Positions 47,410-60,400 of a stretch of DNA of 64,000 nucleotides are shown in pieces. How positions within the stretch are numbered: position 1 is the stretch's first letter; each line of letters starts with the position of its first letter. The stretch spans positions 8,900,786 to 8,964,785 of the forward strand of contig NC_051100.1 of NCBI RefSeq assembly GCF_901709675.1, written 5' to 3'. A model generated the notes under the pieces. It searched no databases, was not told where the DNA came from, and saw only the letters and a list, made by a program, of their open reading frames with translations. This DNA comes from Syngnathus acus. Its lineage: Eukaryota > Chordata > Actinopteri > Syngnathiformes > Syngnathidae. Position numbers and translations under genes: made by a program.

Positions 47410-47515
47410 TAAATATGTGTGGACCCCACCTCTGGCTCAGTCCATTGGGATAGGCTCCAGTTTACTGTACCCACAACCCTGATGAGGATGAGCATTATAA
47501 AGATGAATGAATGGA
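47410..47515 (-). repeat. Dispersed fish repeat (TGGGATAGGCTCCAG family)
   Basis: Contains TGGGATAGGCTCCAG, ACAACCCTGATGAGGATGAG and ATGAATGAATGG in the order seen in a highly dispersed teleost repeat. It is in the opposite orientation to the copy at 61950-62075. Confidence 0.6.
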
Positions 47516-48875
47516 ATATTCTGAACTCCCATTTTGAGTTGCAAGCATTAGTATATTGAATTATATTGCTCTGGGAGTTTTGCCATAGCGGGGCTAGTTG
47601 CAGATATTGCATAACTTCCATGAGCTCATGTCGTGTTGTTCTTCATTAAATCATAAGCTAGCCGAAAGTAAAACAGCTGGTGTAAGCATGACACTTTAAG
47701 TCATTGTTATTATCACCAACACACACGGTATTCACCTTTGTGCCCAAATATCAGAAAATTAAAGGCATAGTGAACATGGATGTGAGTTGACAGAATTTAA
47801 GGGGTTTGGGGATGCAGAATAAGCCAGGTGACAATCCTCAACCTACCAAACAGATGTTCTCACATAGCATCAGCAGTAGGTTGCAGCAAAGATAAAGATT
47901 CAGAGAATGCATATTGAAATGGCCGTGAAATTTTTGCCATTCAGCTCCTTGTTGAGGGAAAAGTACTGAAAGATTGAACAATTTGAGATGCAAAATGCAT
48001 TCAAAAGGTTTAGATCTCCCTTTCTCTCTCTTGCTCACACACACACACGTACGCGCAAACACTTTTTTGAAGCAAGTCCAAAGCACCTGCTGCTCTTGTA
48101 GTTGGAATGTTAGGCCGAGGGATGAAGAGAAAGCAGCTTGGCTGTTGGAAGCGACCCACTGGAGCGACTCTGTCGGGCCATCTGAACACTTCAAAGATAC
48201 AAACCAACAGCCCAGAAGCATAATGATACCACAATTATGCAGAAAATTAACCTATTCATCCTTTCAGTCTTTTTGTAAGAAACTGTTCGTGTTCCATAGT
48301 GAGAAAGAATTGTCAATGGCGCTTCTTGAATCCTGTTTGAATTTATTCAAATGATCGATTACAAAAGGCAAGCATTTCATGTGTCTGTCAGCCTCAAACT
48401 AATCTACTTGCAGAGTCTCAAGTGCATCAATCTTCTTTTTCTCGTCACAATTAGTACAAGATGTTATATCATAATTTTAACTTCATATTTTGTTACTATT
48501 CTGTAACATTATTCAGTTTGAACATTTAAATCAGTTATTCTTTAATTCAGTAATTATTTGGAGTTATTATTTAGATTATTTAAATGAACCAACTATGCAG
48601 GTTTTAAAAATGAGGGAGGAAGCCAGTGAACCCACATAAAGGTTATTACAGTCTCTGCGTCCATCTGGGTGAAGATAAAATTGATGGTAATTGTTTATTG
48701 TGTTCTGAGGGTCCACAATGCATACCTGTCATCTCTGCCCCACTTTGTGCTCCATTTCTTGACCGAGTTTCATCCATTTCTATACGAATGATTGAATATG
48801 TGTGACTACAGCGCTCTCTGCCGGCGGAGGGCAGACAAATGCATTTGTTCACTTGACGAGTTGGGCTGTGGCTCG

Positions 48876-48892
48876 ACAGCAGAGGGCGCTAG
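48876..48892 (+). promoter_or_regulatory. CTCF-like core motif
   Basis: ACAGCAGAGGGCGCTAG matches the CTCF core CCASYAGRKGGC at 11 of 12 positions. A weaker match lies on the other strand at about 48811-48824. Binding is not shown. Confidence 0.3.
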
Positions 48893-49595
48893 TAGCATGT
48901 TTTTGGAAAGTGGTACTTTATTTTGACTAGTGCACGAGCGGACCTAATGCACAAGGAATTTGCTACACGTGTTAGTGTATCTAGATTGGTGCATTGGTCA
49001 CACTGATGCCTCGTATGTCTACTCTGCTATTTGGCTCCACATTTTTTATTACCAATTTTTTATCATGCAACTCCAAACAGAGAGTCAAGATGATGTAGAC
49101 TGCAAGCTGTTCCCTCTGGTATTAATGGAATTGCTGCACTCTCTTATTAACATGTGGAGTGTGACTGCAAGAGCTGTCATCAAGTATTACAGCTTGACAC
49201 CATTTAAATAGACGCCTGTGGACCTCATTAGAAGCGGCTGCACTTTCGAGTAAGTCTCACATTACTTTGGAAGGCAGAAGAATGAAGGATGACGTAAAAT
49301 GAACTTTTCTTCCGTATTTGATACCCACAAAATAATAGTAATCTCATACTTTATGCCAGATAAATAATAATATGCATACAATAGTGTAGTACATTCTCTC
49401 GTGTTCCTTCCGCAAACACAAGTGATCCCATTTCAATTTGTGTCTCACACATATACATGCACATTCAAATGTACATTTTTGCAAAAGAAGCTTTGCCATT
49501 TGAGGCCTGACAATTAACCTCCTTCAAAGTCACTTGAGTCTTTTTCTGGATCCAAGAATACATCCGATTCTGTCATGTTGTGCCGTTGCGCATTA

Positions 49596-49800
49596 GCGCC
49601 TTCTCTCTGGAATGACCTCCATTTAAATGTTAGGCATGCACCTTCTCTGTCCATTTTAAAAACTCATTTGAAGGCCCATTTTTATTCTTTGTCCTTCATC
49701 TGACTTGCGACTTTTACTGTTCTGCCACTGTATATTAGTGTTTTGCTTTGTTATAGCTGCTGTTGTAGTAAAATGCGCTATAAAAGATTGCATGAGGCTA
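49596..49800 (+). mobile_element. 3' remnant of a non-LTR retrotransposon (CR1/L2/Rex-like)
   Basis: An open frame at 49596-49703 reads APSLWNDLHLNVRHAPSLS followed by a KTHLKAHF-type ending and TGA. This is the extreme C terminus of reverse transcriptases of the CR1/L2 group. The downstream TAGTAAAATGCGCTATAAAA resembles the tail of such elements. Everything 5' of this is lost, as is usual for 5'-truncated copies. Confidence 0.7.
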
Positions 49801-49978
49801 TTACAAGTGTGTAAAAAAAGGTCCTGGCCTCTTACGGTCACAACCTTAAACTATTCATAGCTCCCTGAGTGTCAATTAAAAATGTACTATATCTCTCTGG
49901 GTATGCGTGTGAAAGTTCATTTTGCTTGACCTCTATGGAACTTGAAACAAGCAGTTAGAGGAGTCAATGTTTTATTAC

Positions 49979-49992
49979 CCCCCCCCCCCCCC
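49979..49992. repeat. Poly-C run
   Basis: About 14 consecutive C bases, interesting only as a likely assembly or length-polymorphic site. Confidence 0.9.
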
Positions 49993-51399
49993 GAAATACC
50001 CGTTATATTATTATTATCTGCAAGATGAGACAAAGGACAAAGAACTCTTTTTCTAGGATGATTACATGGTGCCGTTATTGCTTTGCACATATTAGATTAT
50101 GAAGATAAAACGAAAAAGACAAAAATCCTGATTTATTTTTCCCTTGAAGAAACCGATCTCCACTTTTCCATTTTACATATTAATGACTACACTATTAATA
50201 TTCGTAGTCGTATTAGAATAAATTCACTTTTTTGTAATTGACCACAATGTTGTCATCACAATTCAATCGCAAAATCTGATTAGGTCTAATCCATTGAGTT
50301 CAAATAGCTCAAATGAAAATCTTCAAGCATCGATCGAGTTATGATAAAGAGGTTGCGTATGATATACATTATATTAGCTTCACCAAAGGAAAGATTACAG
50401 ATGTCAACACCATCTTCTTTATTAAGTCGTAGGCCTACATTCATTTGAATGTTAATTTGCCCAAATGCTGGACAAAAAAGGCAAAACCGAATATGACATA
50501 ATTTTGAAACTAGGAATTGGATACGTTTATTCAAATACTTTATCCGTGAGTATTTGTACTTTGATTAAGCATCTGTAAGCATTCGGTTGAAAGGAAACCT
50601 TCTAAAGGAGGTTTTTAGTTACTTTTAAACTACTAGCTTAGGTTCAGTGTAGACAGAGTAAAGCCTATAAATTGTTCACGCACACTCAAAGGCAACATCT
50701 GTCAAGTTCTGCAACACTTCAGTACCTTCAGCAACAGACGATGCCATAGATAAGCTGTCCAAGCTCCTTCTCTGCTCTGTTTGCATTGTTGACAAAACCT
50801 TTGTAAATACAAAGAAAAAATGATTTAGGTGTATATACTTAGACATAAATGGCTTCATAATTTCTTTCAAAATTTGTGTACAATTTTATTCAGTTTGTTG
50901 CATAGTAAGTGATACCTATGACTTGGTTCGATCCCAGGTGTGAGAATATATCTAAATGTGCTTTTGTTGTGCAATTAACTCTTTATTTATTCTTTTTTTT
51001 TTTTTTTACCTCATGTAGTGTACCTATTGAAGTGTCCATGAGGTGTACCTACACATATTGTCATATAAAGCAGTTAACCAAATGTCTGATTTTTATGGTT
51101 TAATTGGCGAATATAAAAACAAGGACTAAAACACCAGACAAGTTTTAACATAAATGTTTATTAAAAATAATAATAATATTATTAAAAGTAAATTTCAAAC
51201 CAGCAATCCAATGTGAAATTGCAGTGGATATATTGGATAACAATATTTAGGCGTATATATGCATACACGTTATTTTAAGTGTTATAAAATCAAGATTACC
51301 CAAAGAGAAGCATAATCTCCCCGTTGTTGCATAACGGCGCATCCCTTCATGCAATAAAGTTAGCCGTTAGCTTGGAGAAAACTCGCATAAAAGAAGTGC

Positions 51400-52245
51400 T
51401 GTTTCAGTGAGTGGTTCTTTCTTTCCTTGGCAAATCGTAAATCGACATTCTGGCTTACATAGTTTACGCCAGGAGGGAGACGCAACACGTTCACTGACTG
51501 ATCCGTTGATGCACGGGAAGGAAGGAAGCCAGTTGACCCATTGACTCGTTCGCGAACGGGAAAGTCACGATTTGTTCCCTCACTTATCCGTTCTCGCATG
51601 AACTGGAAATGCGAATCACTCACTCACTGATTCGTTCGTTGGTGAACGGGAAATGCAATTCACGACTCGTTCGTGAACGGGAAGTTACGTCAATTTCTTC
51701 TTCGTTTTGTTTTACGGCGAGGTGCTACCAGCTTCAATGGGCATTACCGACACCTACTGGTTGAAGTCATATGAACTTTAAAAAAAAAGAACGAATCACT
51801 TTAGGAAGTGATTCGGTCACTCTCGTTCACTGAAAGGATCCGTTCTTTCGAACGGATCGTTCACTCACGAGCCAACACTAGTGTAGGTGTTGTATTATAG
51901 AAAGAAATGTATGAATAACCGAGCCAATTATTATTATTATATATTTTTAAAAAAATGGGGGGGGGGGTGTAGTTGTATTGTTTGACGTATATGTTCCCAC
52001 GGGATGTTGTAATATAGAGAAAAAAGTGTGCGTTGCCGTTGTCGACATTACCGTGTGTTTACTTGATTGTTTTTTGTCTGGTGTATTGCTTAGTTGTGTG
52101 TGTTATTGAAATAAAAAAAATAAAAATTATCAGTGTGTGTGTGGGGGGGGACGATTCGTTGAACAATTCGTTTGAACGAATCTTTTGAGTGAACTGATTC
52201 TAAGGATTCAGTTCACTTAAAAGAAATGGAATACACATCACTATA
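51400..52245. repeat. Interspersed repeat rich in GAACGAATC and its complement
   Basis: Repeated GAACGGGAA, TTCGTTCG and GAACGAATCACTTTAGGAAG motifs. A large palindrome GATCCGTTCTTTCGAACGGATC lies near 51840, and TTCGTTTGAACGAATC recurs at about 52165. The reverse complement of the stretch ending near 51880 begins TGTTGGCTCGTGAG, which would suit an LTR end. The family was not identified, and the left boundary is uncertain. Confidence 0.5.
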
Positions 52246-52882
52246 GCACAGGTCTAATCACTAGAGTCAGGCAAAGGGATTAGAGATAAATGTGTGGCAT
52301 TCAAGTACCCCAATAGTTTGAATAAATGACTTGCTGCAAGTCACAAGTGATGAAGTACGTGTTTTCCATCATATTGATATGAAATTTAGCTTTGGAGCCT
52401 TGGGCAAGGAAATGAAAACATTGCCATTTATTACAGTGGGCTTCCCATCAAATTTGAAAACTAGATGAAGCGGTACCACAAGATTGGAGGTCAAAGCAAC
52501 GCGCTTTGTTTGCGCAACCATTAGAATAAACATGATTGTCCAAACACAACATAATAGCATATTTTCAATGCATGCACACACACACAAACCCTTTCCATCA
52601 TTCTATTTGAATTTGTTACAAGATGGTCACCTTCACCAGGCAGGTTTTGTGTGTTTGTTATTCATGGAGCGCAAGGTCGCTCAGTCGCAGTATGCAATCA
52701 TTCGCTTTAATCGTGCACATTTTCTTGTACATTTACAGGATTTCATGAAAATCACAAGTATGTTTTTGTTTAATTAGCTATGTTTGATTGGTACAAATAC
52801 AAACGTATTGAAGATTGAAGGCTCCTCCCAAAAATTTTTTTTGCCCTTCCTTGACTACACACTCACCTCTATTCAGACACTT

Positions 52883-52903
52883 TGTGTGTGTGTGTGTGTG
52901 TGT
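52883..52903. repeat. (GT)n microsatellite
   Basis: About ten GT units in the region upstream of slc35f3. Confidence 0.9.
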
Positions 52904-54049
52904 ATGAGAGAATGTGTTGTCATGAGGCATTCCGGAACAGTTTGATCCTCCTCCGTGCTCACACATAAAAGTCTATGAGTCATTGTCTGGGATCCTTTAA
53001 CAATCTCATCCATCCCTTTCTTGCACCTCACTCTTTCGCTAATGGAAGAAGCTGACAGCAGTCTCTCCGAAACACAGATGGTCCCCTTTTTCCCCCGGTG
53101 GAAGTCGTGCACACTCATGGGACGTCTCACTGTGACCACACAGCAATAGGATTTCAACTGAGATGAAAAGCACCAAACGTCCTGAATGTGCTAGTTCACT
53201 GTGCATTCAGGTTTGCACGTGCCCTCTGCTAAGCCATGAAGGAGGTGGAAGTGAGGGATACAATGGCTGGTGAGGGACGTCAACGTTGGTCTGGACAGAG
53301 AGTCTTTTTTGAGCTCCCTGTCCTAGTTAGACAGGGTTAGGGGATTGGTGCTGGAGTGTGGCGAGTCTACACAGTGAATTATTCAGTGGAGCTTCCTTCA
53401 GGCGTGCTCTCACTCAGCGGCTTTCACACACCAGTGCAGAGTCACTTCAGAAACGCACACAAACACTTTCGCCGCTAAAGTATTGGGACATACCTTTTAA
53501 TCGATTCATTTATCAAACTTCCTTAAAGCATGCTTTGCGAATTCCTACCTTTTTTATGCTTCTGCCATGTAGATTGTAGACTGAAATGAGAGGAGCCACT
53601 GTGATTGGCTGGAAATCTGTTCACTCCCACAACGGCGCAAACACCCATTTCTAATGGAAATTAAAAAAGAAAACTCCGTCCATGAGCACACATTGTACTT
53701 TGCGGTGTACTTGGCCATTGGAAGATGAGATCATTCTTGTAGCAATGCAACATCTTTCATTCATGACTCACGAGTCTTCATAAAGCTCACGACACACACT
53801 TCAAATAGTCCCTGCACATTCTAATATCTAAAACCATCCATACATTTAGAAACGAAAACCACTCAGATTGTGAGGCAAATTTACTAGCTGAAGCGGTATG
53901 TCAAGTGTACGAAATTGTATGCAATGTCATGCAGAAAAATTCAAAAACTCAATGTTCTTGTGCAAGAACGGGGTCATGTGGGGAAACCTTGACACAATGT
54001 GAATTTTACTGAGCTTGACCATGTGTCATTTGTTTTGATACAGTACGTT

Positions 54050-54480
54050 TGAACTCTGTGCACAAATGTACCAAAAAAATGAATCATGGAAATTTCAAGT
54101 GCAGACATTCATCCCATGGGTGGATGGGGGGGGGGTTTCACCATGCACGGGTGAATGGGAGGGTGGCGGCACTGACGTGGGCGAATTGCAGCAAATGGTG
54201 CAGCTGTGTACGTGAGGAGAGACCTGCACGGGGCCACCGCACTCATTTAGGGGAGGGAGGGCTCGGATGAGGAGGGAACGGGTGGTGGGGACTATACACG
54301 GAGGAGGAAGGAGTGATCACTAAAGCAAGTGAGGGGGTGAAGTTAAATAGATGGAAGACGCAAGGATAGCGGGTTCTGGAATGTGAAGTGTCCCGTCAAG
54401 AGGTCCGAGTCCGGGGCTAAATCCGCTTCAGGGATGTAGTCGAAGCGGTTTCGGAGCTCATCCCACCCGAGCTCGGCATC
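54050..54480 (+). promoter_or_regulatory. slc35f3: slc35f3 upstream region / 5' UTR
   Basis: G-rich, purine-rich and CpG-containing compared with flanking DNA, directly before the start codon. The start context has A at -3. No TATA box recognised. Confidence 0.5.
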
Positions 54481-57400
54481 ATGAAGAAACACTCGGCCAG
54501 GGTCGCCCCGCTGTCCGCCTGCAACAGTCCGGTGCTCACCCTCACCAAAGTGGAAGGTAAGCACTAGGAAGGGTGCGTGACGATTTGGAGCGAATTCACG
54601 TTTGCACTGCACGTTTGCATGGAATGACGTGCATCATTTTGTATGCGACTTCATTTGATGGGTTAATTTTTGGAAACAAAAACTTTTACAATTCTAATTA
54701 AATACCTAAAATATTACTGCAATAAGATAAAGTTGATCAGCCCAAAAATTCGGCACTATTGCTGTATCAAATATTGACATTAAATACTAATACAAAAAAC
54801 TTTTTTTTAAAATTCCTTACAATGCATTAGTTTTTTTTTTTTTTTTAGTAAAGTTAACAGAAACATCTCTAAGCAGTTTTATACCACTGCAAATTACACT
54901 ACTGATTGACAATTGCATCAATTACAATAATGCCCTAAATTACCATAAGAAGTAATTCAATATATTTCATCAACACAGACCAATTCAAATAACATATGGG
55001 CCCTTAGCATGCAGCAAGGTGTTTGGTGGGTTCAGGACTTTGCTCAAGGGCACCTTGGTAGTCCTCAGTTATAATAAGAAAGTCAACACTGACACCTCAA
55101 GCTGCAGGATCTGACTGCATTGTACACATTGCTGCTATTAGCCACATGAGCCTCTGCTGCTCCATATGTGTGATTGCTATTGCAGCAGGGATTCCCTCCT
55201 CAGTCTGCAGCCCCCATCCTGCTACTGTAGCCAGGACAACAACAAATGTTATGCACCCCTCAGAATTGTTTATAGCTGATCAAGTTCACTCGCTCCCAGT
55301 CAGCTTTTTTGTACCTGCAGGAGCACAGTTGGAACATTTATATTAGTAAGGACAACAACACGTCTCTCGTGTGGCGTGTTGTTGTTGTACGGCGTCACGT
55401 AACATCAAGTAACATCTAACATGTCCCCAAGGTTCAGTTATGTTGTCTTGCCTACCTGGCATCCTACCACAGGCTTAACTGCTGTAAAAAGGTGTGATGT
55501 GTGCAGTGTATTTGTCGGCTTGAGCACAGAGGGAATATCCCAGTGTTGTAACATTAGCGAGAGTGCTGCATTGAAGATGCACTCACAGTAGAATAGGCGG
55601 CTGATTTCACAGAACATTTCAAGCGAGTGGATCTAAAATAATCTCAAGCTCATTTGCATCTCCAAGAAGAATTGTAAAAAATGAAGGCAATGATTTTTGT
55701 GTATTTATGGTTGCTGTTAGGTAAGCACTTATGGCTGCCTGTGTGTTCATTGGAGGTAAATTAGATGCTGAACTTGTGACACTGTTTGGGTGTGCATGAT
55801 GTTCTTTTTTAAGAAAAATGTACAAATTATGTGCTCATAATATATTTCTTTTTTTTTAATACACAAAAATCAACCCACTCAAAGTCTTAATATTATTGAG
55901 TTTTTTTAAATTTATTATTAATTAAGAGGGTTATTTAGATTGTGGCCCGTGGACTGCCAGTTGCCCATCCCTGTTCTAGATCTTACAGGCTCTGCTTTGG
56001 CCTGAATAGAAGCTTACTGACTTGTCTGGGTTCCTGTTCTTGCACCGTCTGCAGTTATGTGAAAATATATCTGAATAAAAATGGAATCAATAATGCATCA
56101 ACCAGCTGTTAGAATATGAGCAGTGGTGTTCAGTCAGTATTGAATAAACTTTGATTGTTCTGCATTTGGTTTTCATGTAAAGGTTTTCTCACTACCCAGC
56201 CTAGCATAACCTTGGCATGGTAATTCTGGCTACCATTGGGCTGGAACCTCCCATGTTTTGAATACTATCAGTCAGTGACGACTTGAGTATGTCATTTTTA
56301 CAAACTATGAACATAAAGTGTTTAAAAAGGCTTGTTCTTTTTGATTAACGCTGCTTCATTAAAATAAAATTGCAGGTATAATTTCTGGGGGCTGACGGAG
56401 ACAGTAAGATCATTAACAGCAGCAGTCGTCCAAATTTGGTCAACAGTGAAAGAACTTTGAATGTGTGCTTGATGGATCATTGTAAATTGTGCTAGTGAGG
56501 AAGTGGAGGCTGTATACGATTTAGCATGAGTGGTTGGCAGCCAATTTGAAGAGCGAATCACACGGGAGCAAGAGATTCCGCCTCTTATGCAACAATGACT
56601 TTAGAAACTTTGTTTTGATATTGCAACAATAGTTCTATTCCAATTGTTGTAACTGGGTATCATTTGAATATATGCAAACACATAAAATTAATACAATACA
56701 GGTTGTGCTTAGTGACAGCAAATTGTGTGCCAGGAGTGACCTAGTACTGAAATTATTATTATTAATTATTATTATTAGTATTATACTAGTAATAATAATA
56801 ATTAGTATTAGTATTATTGGTCTTGTCTAATATACTTCTGTTCCTTCTATGGTTTGTTACTTAGGGTTCAATTCCTATTGGTTAATACTGTCTAAAATAC
56901 TGTGAATGTTCAGACTTCACTCTGAACCGTTGTCACCTGAAGCTAATTCCACTGTATTTTCTGGATTCTGACGTTGTCCTGTGACAAATACAACCAGGCA
57001 CAGCTTAGCTTGTGTCTTTGGGGAATTGAGGCATTAGGGTTCCTATTCCAGTAGAAGTTCACTCAAGGCTCTGCAGTGTCATGAAAAGCCATTTTATGCT
57101 TCATAACTGAACAGAGATTACGTGTCCCCCAGGAGAGCAGTCTTACTTCCCTACATCAAGCCTTCCCACAGGGCTCCATTTGTCGAAACCACAAGCTATC
57201 CATTAAATGATGCCTGGGCTGTAGGTCAAAACTCATGTTGCATAATATCGACTTGTTGGTGAAAAATTGGTTTCGAGTGAGTCACCTGCTTTTCTCACTG
57301 ACATTATTAATTTTATTTGAACATCACATGGATGGTTAGAGAAGTTACAAAAGGGAAGAGCTTTATTTTTTATAAAGCGAGGAATCGATGGCTGTTAGAA

Positions 57401-60400
57401 TAAGCAAACGCTGTATTGGACAGTTAGATTGCTCCAATACTGTTATTTTTGTTTGGTTTAATTTAAGGCTGAATGTCAGAGTTTTATTATTCCATAGCCA
57501 AATGTCTGCATCAATCAACTCTCATTTGTGCATGTTTTTTTTTTGAGGCATCGAGACGTTGTGGGCATGGAATCCGCCAATATATAAATCTCAGTCTTCC
57601 TGTGATGTGTGCCTTCTTGTAGAAAACCAGTCCTCATAGACTGACATAAAACAAAAAGCTGAAACTTCTATTATCGCCCTTGCAGTCATATCCACCTTTT
57701 TTCCTGGGAGGGAACAAAGCTAGAATAAAGATGGAGACAGATGTCGGTGGGACTTCTAAGTGGAACGGCTCTGCTGGCAGCGTTGTTGGACTTGCAGCTA
57801 TCGGCAGGAGAGATCTGCACTGCAGACACTGCAGGGTGGGCCAGAGAGACGCCTGGGAATTAGAAGCAGGGGAGCGTGAAGTGAAATAGAGAAATAAAAG
57901 AGGGTGCGGGTGAAATAGGCTCATTAATGCAGATAAATCTACCTCGCAGCACATGCTTATCAGACTAGCGGGCTATTTACGGAAATTTTCTACTTCTATA
58001 ATATGAGATGTAGACAAACCGTAGTTAATACTACATTTCAATTCAAGAGCCACATATGTTCCTCTGTCTCTCAGCATAACCTTTGAATGTTACTTAGCCT
58101 TCATGCATCCAAGTTGTCAGGGTGACAGTGTGAAGCCGTGAAGCTGTCAAAGTGGATTCAGGACTTGTCTAAAAAAATGCCAAACACTCTCCTCGTGTTT
58201 CCTGCTTCTTCCCAGAGGCCTGTTAACAACTTGTGTTTCACTTTAGAGGGCACAATAAACACAAACGTGTCTGCTATGCTACAAAGGTCAGATAGGGAAA
58301 ACTCTCACTGATATTACGTTTGATGGTCAGACTGTACCAACACCGTACAAATTATAGTCTCAGTTTATGTCCTTTAAAAAAAAAAAAAAGGTATTTATTT
58401 ATTTAAGTACAATCATCAAGATCAGAGTACTGGGACCTTTTAAAGAAGAGTGACATCATTTCAGTGACCTTTACACGCAGCTCAATTAGTGTTGACGATA
58501 ATTAAAAATGAACTGGGTTCTATCAATGTGACTGTGAGACATTGATCCTTAACAGGTCGATCAGTAGATCAGATGAGAAATGACAGAGAGGTGACTAGTG
58601 TTAGATGACAGATTGACAGATTGAAATAGAATAGTGTTCTTGTTTAGATGCAGGACGATGATCATCAAAAGTATCACGATTTCAATGATGACATCATATT
58701 GAAGTATTTCATATTTAACAAAACCTTGAAGAGATTTATTGTAATGCATTCATACTTTTGCTACCATTTTTGACAAAATGGAGTCATTTCCCACTACTGC
58801 AGTATTTCAATTGACCTTGAGCACAGCCTTTGATACAAATGTGACAAGGTGAAGTGCTTTGACTTCATCAATGTGCTGCTAAAAGAGTCGACAGTCTGTC
58901 ATGAAGGTAACAGCGCCTAATGTCATTGGCTCACTCTCGTCTACGCACACGCACACACGCACTAATGGTTCACTCCTGCTACTGGAGGTTGTTACGGCAA
59001 CATTAGTCACTGTCAAGCCAAGTGTAAAAGTGTAAAAGCAGTGTGTCCTCCTTAAATAATTGAGTCATTGCATCAGTGGGCTGACACATGAGTATACACT
59101 GACGTCTCGGCTATTAATTACCGCTGTTGAATTCTACAAACCAAGTTACGATAATAAAATAAGCATGAGGAACGCATGCTTTGGGCCTCCGCTGGATTGG
59201 AAGGATTAAACTGCAGCGGGTAGGTTCATGAGATGCGCTATGGAACCCCGGGAAGGATGAAAAGCAGCCGACATAAACAAGACGTGACCTTCAGAGTGAG
59301 ACAAAGCACTCTCGAAGCTTAGAATAGAGAAACTTAATTCTCCTGGAATCAGCTTTCATTGCTGCCAAACGCAGTCCAGGGGATTATTGTTCAGCATTGT
59401 CTGCCACCCAAAAAGTACAATAGAATTTCATTCCATTGCATCACATGTGGGTTTTTTTTCCATCACGGATAAACAGAGGGCCGCTCTTCATTCAGTGGGG
59501 CGAGGCCGGGAAAGCCTGGAGCATTAGCATGGAAGGCGATAGTAAATTCAGTGATGTCTCTTATTCGCTGCGGATCTCTCACACGAGATGATAACACACA
59601 TCTTCACATGTACACAATAAAGTTAGACAGCACAGATGAAACAAGGCAAATTTGATTTACAGTGTTTGTGTTGCTTTCCTCCCTACTGTTTACAAGCACT
59701 TATGTGGTTAAATGAATCTTTAAATGATTGCATGTTGTATTTTTCAATTTTTCCACATAAGTATCTCACTGAGGCTTTTTTAATGTATGCTTTGTATTCC
59801 AGTCAGCCGTGTTGAGTGCAGATTAGTGTGCACAAGACACATCATTACCTTCCAAAACCCCACTTGGGGAAGCCTTCATTTTTAACTTGCAGCAGAGGAG
59901 CTGCAGGAGAATTTGTGGTTTATTATTTATTATCTACAAAGTTGCTTTTTACGGCTCTGTTTTTCCAAAGCAAGATCTAACTGTTGCAGAAGAGATTGGT
60001 GCGTGCGGTCTTGGTACACTAACAGAGAAAAGGAATGGCGTCTTGGTTATATGCAGTACAATCATCTCAGAAAAATTCCAAATTATGTGATTTCACTGTT
60101 GACCTCTTCTTGCTTGATGTATACGTTCTTTAAAATGTATTAAAATGGACTGCTGTTTGTAGCTAGAACACTTTCTCCATCATGTTTAAATCATGATGTG
60201 GTATGCTTTGGATCGTGAGCTCTTCATTTCTCCAATGTGCCTTGCTACCTCAACCAACTTGGTTCTGATGACCTTTAAAATCTCAGGGGTGGTTATTATA
60301 GAACAACAATACCCCCCTGACAGTTAATTGAACACGACACTGAACTTTTAACTTAAGTGTTGACTTCCAAGGTGATCCAAGTATACTTGGATGCTAAACG

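Larger units (their letters stand above)
40418..54049. other. Gene-poor region between the unrecognised gene and slc35f3
   Basis: About 13.6 kb of AT-rich DNA without a convincing exon. It holds a 728-bp hAT-type element at 42000-42727, a MITE at 46301-46474, a dispersed repeat at 47410-47515 and a LINE 3' remnant at 49596-49800. A GAACGAATC-rich repeat lies at about 51400-52245 and a GT microsatellite at 52883-52903. Part may be the unrecognised gene's intron and 3' end. Confidence 0.6.

Noticed and set aside
50925-50935. B-box-like GGTTCGATCCC
   Set aside because: No A box or tRNA-like fold upstream; at most a decayed SINE fragment.
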